From DATLFP01 sp035540955 (GTDB taxonomy: Bacteria; Actinomycetota; Acidimicrobiia; Acidimicrobiales; CADCSY01), in the NCBI GenBank assembly GCA_035540955.1, contig DATLFP010000157.1, positions 1 through 20,542 on the forward strand: DNA of 20,542 bases, written 5' to 3'. Within the stretch, counting starts at the first letter, position 1; every line of letters starts with the position of its first letter. A program made the position numbers and the translations under genes. Below are positions 15,451 through 20,542 of the stretch, piece after piece. Under the pieces are notes generated by a model. The model did no database searches, was not told where the DNA came from, and was given only the letters and a program-made list of their open reading frames with translations.

Positions 15451-16112
15451 CGGGTCACCGCCAGGAGGTCCTGGGCGCGAACCCGACCGCTCGGCGGGCG
15501 CTCGGTGAGCAGCCGGCGGACGGCGGGCACCACGGTGGCGGGCTCGGGCCGGTCGGAGATGTCCTCGCCAGGGAACGCGTGCTGGTGCATCTGGGTGCGC
15601 ATGTCGCCGGGGTCGAACGCCCACACCCGCACGGACGGCTCCTCGGCGGCGAGCACGTTCGACAGCTGGTCGAGCGCCGCCTTCGAGGCGCCGTAGCCGC
15701 CCCATCCCTCGTAGCCCTCGACGGCGGCGTCGGAGGTGACGTTCACCACGGCACCGCCCGAAGCCCGGAGGAGGGGCAGGGTCTCCTGGGTGAGGGCGAG
15801 GGGCGCGACCACGTTGACCTCGAGCACCCGCCGGAGGTCGGGCACGGGGTGATCGGCGAGCCGCGGGAGGGGCGAGGGTCCGAGGGCACTCGCGTTGTTC
15901 ACGAGCAGGTCCAGGCCCCCGAGGCGGCGGGCGGTGTCGATCAGGGCAGCTCGGTGGGTGGCGTCGGTGACGTCGCCTTCGATGGCGTGGGCGGTGGGCG
16001 GGAACGGGCCGCGGCGGGCGTCGACGACGACCGCCCACCCGGCGCTGAGCAGGTCCTCGGCGAGGGCCCGCCCGAACCCTCGGGACCCGCCGGTGATGAT
16101 GGCAACAGGCAT
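15447..16112 (-). CDS. short-chain dehydrogenase/reductase
   Basis: A 221-residue classical SDR, cytosolic and NAD(P)-dependent. It has the nucleotide motif TGGSRGFG (residues 7-14), GDVTD (47-51), LLVNNASALG (69-78) and Asn100, with catalytic Ser127, Tyr140 and Lys144 in YGASK, and DPGD after the active site. The substrate is not evident; the cofactor choice is ambiguous, with Asp31 followed by Ala-Arg-Arg at the end of strand two. The ATG at 16112 has TACGGT 7 nt upstream, so the mRNA is probably leaderless. It is the first gene of a unit with the QueA-like protein, and the promoter has a MerR/SoxR-type operator, which suggests induction by a redox or xenobiotic signal. Confidence 0.92.
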   Translation of the reverse strand: MPVAIITGGSRGFGRALAEDLLSAGWAVVVDARRGPFPPTAHAIEGDVTDATHRAALIDTARRLGGLDLLVNNASALGPSPLPRLADHPVPDLRRVLEVNVVAPLALTQETLPLLRASGGAVVNVTSDAAVEGYEGWGGYGASKAALDQLSNVLAAEEPSVRVWAFDPGDMRTQMHQHAFPGEDISDRPEPATVVPAVRRLLTERPPSGRVRAQDLLAVTR

Positions 16113-16119
16113 GCCGGCG

Positions 16120-16150
16120 ACCGTAGAACCTCAACTTCACTTGAGGTCAA
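16120..16150 (-). promoter_or_regulatory. MerR-type promoter of the SDR/QueA-like unit
   Basis: On the minus strand, a -35 TTGACC (16150-16145) and a -10 TACGGT (16125-16120) are separated by 19 bp, and the -10 lies 7 nt from the SDR ATG. Spacers of 19-20 bp are the hallmark of promoters activated by MerR-family proteins, which distort the DNA to bring the two boxes into line. A dyad occupies the spacer. This is the only promoter in the window for which I found a clear -35. Confidence 0.7.
16128..16147. promoter_or_regulatory. SoxR-like operator, 7-6-7 inverted repeat
   Basis: ACCTCAA at 16128-16134 and TTGAGGT at 16141-16147 form a perfect 7-bp inverted repeat with a 6-bp spacer. The inner 18 bp match the E. 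coli soxS SoxR box (CCTCAAGTTAACTTGAGG, from memory) at 16 of 18 positions. The dyad lies inside the promoter spacer, where MerR-family regulators bind. No MerR-family gene is present in the window, so the regulator would act from elsewhere. Confidence 0.72.
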
Positions 16151-16166
16151 GTAGCTGCGACGCCGA

Positions 16167-17423
16167 TCAGCGGCACCAGCGGGTGATGGTGAGGGCGAGG
16201 AGGCGGGTGACCCAGGTGAGGTCGACGATCGGCACCCGCTCGTCCGGCGCGTGGGCGAGCGCCACGTCGCCGGGCCCGACGTGGAGGGTGGGGATGCCGG
16301 CGGCGGCCAGCAGCCGCAGATCGCTCCCGTACGGCGCGCCGACCGCCGCGGGCGGGGACGGCGAGCCGGCCGCCACGGCGGCGTCGCGAACCACGTCGAG
16401 CAAGGGGTGACCGGCCGGGAGCCGGCCGCTGGCGTACTGACCGCCGAACCAGCTCACCTCGATCGGGTGGTCGCGCAGCCACGCGTCCGTGTCGCACACG
16501 GCGGCGATGGCCGCCTCGAGCTCGGCCCGCGCCGCCGCCGGATCCTCGTCGAGGGCCACGCCGAGCCGGCCCTCGGCCACCAGCCGGTCGGGGACGCTGC
16601 TGGCCCAGTCGCCGACCGTCACGGTCCCGATCGACAGGGCGTAGGGGAGGGCGCGGCCGGCCAGCAGCGGGTGGGGGTCGGCGTTGCGGCGGGCCTCCAG
16701 AGCGTCGAGGGCGTCGAGGACCGGCACCAGCTTGCCCAGCGCGCTCACGCCCTCCTCGCGCACGCTGGCGTGAGCCGAGCGGCCGTGCACCACGAGCCGG
16801 AACGTGAGGGCCCCAGCGTTGGCGACGATGATCTCGCCCGCCGTCGGCTCGGTGATGACCGCGGCGTCGGCCGTGTGGCCCCGGCGCAGGGTGGCGAACG
16901 TGCCGATCCCGCCGTCCTCCTCACCGACGACGCTGTGGAGCACGACGTCGCCGGCGAGCTCGACGCCCGCTCGGCGGACGGCCTGCACGGCGGCGAGGTT
17001 GGCGATCAGGCCGGCCTTCATGTCGCAGGACCCGCGGCCCCACACGGCGTCGCCCTCGACGGTGCCGCTGAAGGGATCGTGCTGCCACTGCACGGGATCG
17101 CCGGTGGGCACCACGTCGATGTGGCCGCCGAGCAGCAGCGAGCGGCCGTGCCCGGTGCCCGCCACCCGCCCCGCCAGTCCCCGCACCACCTCGCGCTCGG
17201 TCTCCACGCCGGGGAAGCCGTCGGCCCTGGCGAGCGTCGCCGGGTCGTCGTCCCAGGTGTCGACGTCGATGCCGCTCGCACGCCATCGATCGGCCAGCCA
17301 GTCCTGGGCTTCGGCCTCGCCCGGCGTACCGGTGACGCTCGGGATGCGAACGAGCTCTTGCAGGAGCTCCACCGCGCCGTCGACATCGACGTGGTCGAGC
17401 ACCCGCCGCTCGAGATCGTCCAC
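16167..17423 (-). CDS. M20 family metallopeptidase (ArgE/DapE/CPG2-like)
   Basis: A 418-residue di-zinc hydrolase. The ligands are in their usual order: His101 and Asp103 in GGHIDVVP, the bridging Asp134 in GRGSCDMKAG, the general base/ligand Glu168-Glu169 in VGEEDGG, Glu192 in TEPT and His391 in LAHAPDERV. The dimerisation (lid) domain has VHGRSAHAS with His218. The family removes acyl groups or C-terminal residues from small amides; the sequence alone does not separate acetylornithine, succinyl-diaminopimelate or carboxypeptidase-G2-like activity. There is no signal peptide. The start is GTG 17423; TAGAGA lies 6 nt upstream, a near-miss for a leaderless -10. It is read toward the SDR unit but separated by the MerR-type promoter. 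Confidence 0.92.
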   Translation of the reverse strand: MDDLERRVLDHVDVDGAVELLQELVRIPSVTGTPGEAEAQDWLADRWRASGIDVDTWDDDPATLARADGFPGVETEREVVRGLAGRVAGTGHGRSLLLGGHIDVVPTGDPVQWQHDPFSGTVEGDAVWGRGSCDMKAGLIANLAAVQAVRRAGVELAGDVVLHSVVGEEDGGIGTFATLRRGHTADAAVITEPTAGEIIVANAGALTFRLVVHGRSAHASVREEGVSALGKLVPVLDALDALEARRNADPHPLLAGRALPYALSIGTVTVGDWASSVPDRLVAEGRLGVALDEDPAAARAELEAAIAAVCDTDAWLRDHPIEVSWFGGQYASGRLPAGHPLLDVVRDAAVAAGSPSPPAAVGAPYGSDLRLLAAAGIPTLHVGPGDVALAHAPDERVPIVDLTWVTRLLALTITRWCR

Positions 17424-17504
17424 CCGCCCTCTCTACACGACGGCGGCCGAATGCCGAGCGCGCCGGCGGGGTAGCCCGCGAACGACAACGGCGACGGCGG
17501 ACTT

Positions 17505-17508
17505 GGAG
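17505..17508 (+). promoter_or_regulatory. ribosome binding site deciding the hemerythrin start
   Basis: GGAG lies 6 nt before ATG 17515 but directly abuts the in-frame ATG at 17509, so 17515 is the better start. No TANNNT element lies at the leaderless distance from either ATG. Confidence 0.5.
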
Positions 17509-17514
17509 ATGACG

Positions 17515-18072
17515 ATGAGTGAGAAGTCGTACCGGACGGTGACCCAGCTGCTGCACGAGCAGCACGAGCTGATCAAGGATCTGTTCCACCAGGTGAGCGC
17601 GACGTCCGGCGATGAGCGGGCCGAGGTGTTCGACTGCTTGCGCGCCACGCTGGCGGTGCACGAGACGGCCGAGGAGGAGCTGGTGCACCCGGCCGCCCGG
17701 CTGCTGGCCGACGATGCCGATGCCATCGTCGCCGCCCGGCTGGAGGAGGAGTCGAAGGCCAAGCAGCTGCTGGCCGACCTCGAGAAGATCGGTCCGGGCG
17801 GCGATGGCTTCGAGGCGCGACTCGCCGAGCTCGAGTTCGCCGTGCTCGAGCACGCGGAGGCCGAAGAGCACGAGCTCTTCCCGCTCCTCGATGCCGGCCA
17901 CGACACCGAGACGCTCCAGAAGCTCGGCACCGCCCTCTTGGCGGCCGAGCGGCTCGCGCCCACTCACCCCCACCCGCACGGTCCGGAGAGTGCCCTCGGC
18001 AACATGCTCGTCGGCCCGTTCGTGGCCATGGTCGACCGGGCGCGCGACGCCATCAGGAAGGCAGCCGCCTAG
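17515..18072 (+). CDS. hemerythrin HHE domain protein
   Basis: A 185-residue, mostly helical, strongly acidic protein with the HHE cation-binding pattern. Likely di-iron ligands are His17 (LLHEQHELI), His49 and Glu53 (VHETAEEE), His58 (VHPA), His113 and Glu117 (LEHAEAEEHELFP), with His119 nearby. The two HHE-type helices about 60 residues apart and the LFP after the second fit the family. Members bind oxygen, nitric oxide or iron, or act as redox sensors; which applies here is unknown. A His/Pro-rich stretch (PTHPHPHGP, 149-157) leads to a final amphipathic helix. It is a single-gene unit, divergent from the M20 gene (91 bp) and convergent with the enoyl-CoA hydratase gene (38 bp). Confidence 0.9.
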   Translation: MSEKSYRTVTQLLHEQHELIKDLFHQVSATSGDERAEVFDCLRATLAVHETAEEELVHPAARLLADDADAIVAARLEEESKAKQLLADLEKIGPGGDGFEARLAELEFAVLEHAEAEEHELFPLLDAGHDTETLQKLGTALLAAERLAPTHPHPHGPESALGNMLVGPFVAMVDRARDAIRKAAA

Positions 18073-18110
18073 TCGCCTCGTGGTCGAGATCGTGGAGGTG
18101 TCGGCGCCGA

Positions 18111-18935
18111 TCAGAGTTCGGTGACGAGCTCGCCCATGCGCAGCTCGGGCTCCCGCGTCTGACCGCCGAGCTCGAGGAACCGACGCATGGCGGCCTGGGC
18201 GCGCGGATCGCGCAACGTCTCCTGGAAGAGGAAGGCCTCCTCGATGAGTCCCTCGCGCACCGGCATCTCCTCGGCGTTGAGGATCGAGCGCTTGGCGCGA
18301 GCGACGGCGCGCGGTGGGAAGCCCGCGATGCGCCGGGCGAGCGCGTCGACGAACGGGCGGAGCTCGGCGGGCGGGAGGGCGCGGTTCAGATACCCCCACC
18401 GCTCGGCGGTCTCGGCGTCGAGGTCGATGCCGCCGAGGATGACCTCCATGGCGCGTCCCCGCCCGAGGAGGCGGGGGAGGCGCTGGGTGCCGGTGCCACC
18501 GGGGATGATGCCCAGGGGCACCTCCATCTGGTTCACGACGGTCCGCCCGATGGCGCCGAACCGCATGTCGCACGACGACGCCAGCTCGGAGCCGCCGCCG
18601 CCGACCCGCCCGCCGATCTCGGCGATCGTGGCCTTGGGCATCGTGCGGAGCCGCTCGCACATCTCGTGGAAGGCGTTGAGGTGCTCGTCGCGCACCGGCT
18701 CGTCGTCGGTCGGGAACTGGAGGATGGCGGCCACGTCGAAGTGGGCGATGAAGAAGTCGGGGTCGTCGCTGCGGAGCACGAGCACGCGGACGTCGTCGTC
18801 GCCCTCGACCTCGGCGGCGAGCGCCGCCAGCTCGAGGTAGAGCGGGATCGTCATCACGTTCATGGGCGGGGCGTCGATCGTCACGAACGCCACGCCGTCG
18901 GCCCGCTCGACGCGGAGGAGCGAGTACTCGTCCAT
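18111..18935 (-). CDS. enoyl-CoA hydratase/isomerase (crotonase) family protein
   Basis: A 274-residue crotonase-fold protein. The oxyanion-hole segments are FFIAHFDV (61-68) and GGRVGGGGSELASSCDMRF (108-126). Both acids of a true hydratase appear kept: Glu117 in the GGGSEL block and Glu138 in QMEVPLGIIPGGTGTQRLPRLLG. This favours hydratase chemistry over a dehydratase-inactive relative, though crotonases are diverse and the acyl chain preferred cannot be read. It is cytosolic. The ATG at 18935 overlaps the stop of the upstream UbiB-like gene by one base (TGATG), so the two are probably co-translated. No other beta-oxidation gene is next to it. Confidence 0.9.
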   Translation of the reverse strand: MDEYSLLRVERADGVAFVTIDAPPMNVMTIPLYLELAALAAEVEGDDDVRVLVLRSDDPDFFIAHFDVAAILQFPTDDEPVRDEHLNAFHEMCERLRTMPKATIAEIGGRVGGGGSELASSCDMRFGAIGRTVVNQMEVPLGIIPGGTGTQRLPRLLGRGRAMEVILGGIDLDAETAERWGYLNRALPPAELRPFVDALARRIAGFPPRAVARAKRSILNAEEMPVREGLIEEAFLFQETLRDPRAQAAMRRFLELGGQTREPELRMGELVTEL

Positions 18936-20524
18936 CAGCGCCGGGCCCGCTTCTCCTCGAAGCGCTTTCGGATGAGCTGGCGGCGCTTCTGGAGATCGGC
19001 GTGCGTGAGCCGGTCGATGGGGTCCTCGATGCCGATGGCTGCCCGCATGCCGTCGAGGTCGGGCGTCATCTCCCGGATGTCGACGCCGATGTCGCCGGCG
19101 ATGCGGGCTCCGTGCCGGGTCGCGAAGTGCGAGGCGATCCAGCCGATCTCCTCGAACAGGTCGATGTCGGGAGCGAGCGTCGTCAGCGCGGCGTCGATGA
19201 AGAGCAGGTCCTTGACGAAGAGCATGAGCTCCTTGGGCATCCGCGCGCCGTAGCCGAGCAGCTTCTTCGTGATGTCCTGCAGCTCGGCGGTCATCTCGTC
19301 GGCGGTCATCTTGGTCGGGTCCTTGACCGGGCCATCGAGCCCGAGGTCGACGATCAGCTGATCGAGATCGGTGTCGTGCGGGAGCGCGCCGAGGTCGATG
19401 AGGGCCGCCAGCTGGCTGCGGGTGTCGTTCGTGGTCGTGCCGATCATGAGGCGCAGGAACGCGAGGCGGCGGGCCTCGTCGAGCCGGCCGGTGATGCCGT
19501 AGTCGAGGAGAGCGACCCGGCCGTCGGGCCCCACGAGCAGGTTGCCGCCGTGGAGGTCGCCGTGGAAGACGCCGTGCAGCATGCAGCCCTCCATCAGCAG
19601 CACCATGCAGGCCCGGACGACGGCCGCGGTGTCGACGCCCTCGGCCCGCATCCCCGCCACGTCGTCGAACGCGAAGCCCGACAGGCGCTCCATCACCAGG
19701 ACCCGCTTGGTGACGAGGTCGGGGTGGGGGCGGGGGACGATCACCGAGCGGTGGTCGGTCTCGGCCAGCACGGCGGCGATGTCGAGCATGTTCTCGGCTT
19801 CGAGGCGGAAGTCGAGCTCCTCGACGATCGTCTCGGCGAACAGCTCGACGAGCGCGGGCGGGTTGGCGAGCGCGGCGACCGGGATGCGCCCGACGAGGAA
19901 TGGGGCGAACCAGCTCATCGCTGCGAGGTCGCGGCGCACGAGCTCGGCGACGGTCGGGCGCTGGACCTTGACCACGACCTCGGTGCCGTCGAGGAGGCGG
20001 GCGCCGTGCACCTGCGCGATGGAGGCGGCGGCGATCGGCTCAGGGCTGAACTCGGCGAACACGTCTCCGAGCGGGCGGCCGAGGTCGGCCTCCACGATCG
20101 ACCGCACGACGTCGAACGGCTCGGCCGGCACCCGGTCCCGCAGAAGCCGGAACTGCTGCACGAGCTCGTTCGGGAAGATGCCTTCGCCCGAGGAGATGAT
20201 CTGGCCGAGCTTGATGTACGTCGGCCCGAGCCGTTCGAAGGCGATGCGCAGGCGGCGGGAGAGGCCGGCTTGCGATGCGGGCTGACCCTTGTGCCGGCGC
20301 CGCTCGACCAGCAGCCAGCCGGCGATGGCGGTGCCGAGCAGCCGGCCGGTGCGCAGGACCCGCCCGCCGGGCGGGAGTCGGCGGCGGCGGGTGAGCCGCG
20401 GCGCCTCGGCCTGGGTCTCCCGGCGCACGCGGTCGAGCCCACGCCGCCACGTGAGCGCGTCGAGGTCGACCTCCCACGGTCCCTCGGAGGTGAAGGAACC
20501 GAGCCCCAGGTCAGTCGACGTCAC
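18935..20524 (-). CDS. ABC1/UbiB/ADCK-family atypical kinase
   Basis: A 529-residue protein-kinase-like member of the UbiB family, linked in other organisms to quinone or lipid metabolism. Its hallmarks are the KxGQ motif in YIKLGQ (Lys105-Gln108), the Ala-rich nucleotide loop AAASIAQVHGA (165-175), VVVKVQRP with Lys186, ELDFRLEAEN, the catalytic HGDLHGGN (321-328) and LLDYG (DYG at 341-343). Only a weak hydrophobic segment (about 61-73) is seen near the N-terminus, and no clear C-terminal membrane hairpin. GTG 20524 is preferred because TATTGT lies 7 nt upstream; GTG 20533 adds three residues and is the alternative. No menaquinone gene is in the window, so its target is not inferable. Confidence 0.92.
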   Translation of the reverse strand: MTSTDLGLGSFTSEGPWEVDLDALTWRRGLDRVRRETQAEAPRLTRRRRLPPGGRVLRTGRLLGTAIAGWLLVERRRHKGQPASQAGLSRRLRIAFERLGPTYIKLGQIISSGEGIFPNELVQQFRLLRDRVPAEPFDVVRSIVEADLGRPLGDVFAEFSPEPIAAASIAQVHGARLLDGTEVVVKVQRPTVAELVRRDLAAMSWFAPFLVGRIPVAALANPPALVELFAETIVEELDFRLEAENMLDIAAVLAETDHRSVIVPRPHPDLVTKRVLVMERLSGFAFDDVAGMRAEGVDTAAVVRACMVLLMEGCMLHGVFHGDLHGGNLLVGPDGRVALLDYGITGRLDEARRLAFLRLMIGTTTNDTRSQLAALIDLGALPHDTDLDQLIVDLGLDGPVKDPTKMTADEMTAELQDITKKLLGYGARMPKELMLFVKDLLFIDAALTTLAPDIDLFEEIGWIASHFATRHGARIAGDIGVDIREMTPDLDGMRAAIGIEDPIDRLTHADLQKRRQLIRKRFEEKRARR

Positions 20525-20531
20525 GATCGGC

Positions 20532-20537
20532 ACAATA
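20532..20537 (-). promoter_or_regulatory. putative -10 element for the leaderless UbiB-like/enoyl-CoA hydratase unit
   Basis: TATTGT on the minus strand, 7 nt before GTG 20524. The window ends 5 bp further on, so any -35 is outside it. This element overlaps the alternative start GTG 20533. Confidence 0.5.
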
Positions 20538-20542
20538 GGTGC

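Overview
This 20.5-kb window is a compact, very GC-rich stretch of bacterial chromosome. It looks like Actinomycetota, and my best guess is class Acidimicrobiia. The reasons are near-gapless packing, heavy GTG start use, frequent 4-nt GTGA gene overlaps, actinobacterial versions of DUF4349 and QueA-like proteins, and start codons preceded by a TANNNT -10 element at the spacing expected for leaderless mRNAs. I see no tRNA, rRNA, CRISPR array, transposase or phage gene. No gene-free gap exceeds about 120 bp.

Left part (1-8441). A truncated alpha/beta hydrolase reads leftward and a GroES-like protein reads rightward, from two -10 elements that share a TA dinucleotide. Next comes a split histidine/tryptophan cluster: hisI, trpE, a YgfZ-like folate-binding protein, two tandem 59-bp repeat units, a lipoprotein, a J-domain membrane protein, then trpC-trpF-trpB-trpA. 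trpE and trpCFBA supply anthranilate synthase large subunit and the last steps to tryptophan. trpG and trpD are absent and must lie elsewhere. Most junctions are GTGA overlaps or direct abutments, so translation is probably coupled along the cluster. An internal leaderless promoter probably lets trpCFBA be transcribed separately.

Middle part (8438-14408). Alternating convergent and divergent single genes: a four-helix membrane protein, a small HIT-like zinc protein, an MFS transporter, an alkaline-phosphatase-superfamily protein whose half-domains appear in swapped order (a candidate circular permutation), an EamA permease and a DUF4349 lipoprotein.

Right part (14416-20542). A two-gene unit of a short-chain dehydrogenase and an actinobacterial QueA-like protein is driven by a MerR/SoxR-type promoter with a 19-bp spacer containing a 7-6-7 inverted repeat. 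Then come an M20 peptidase, a hemerythrin-domain protein, and a coupled unit of an ABC1/UbiB kinase and an enoyl-CoA hydratase.

The observations most worth following up are the candidate permuted phosphatase, the 59-bp repeat that carries its own start/stop overlap, the SoxR-like promoter, the TA-sharing divergent promoter, and the general leaderless design of transcription-unit heads.
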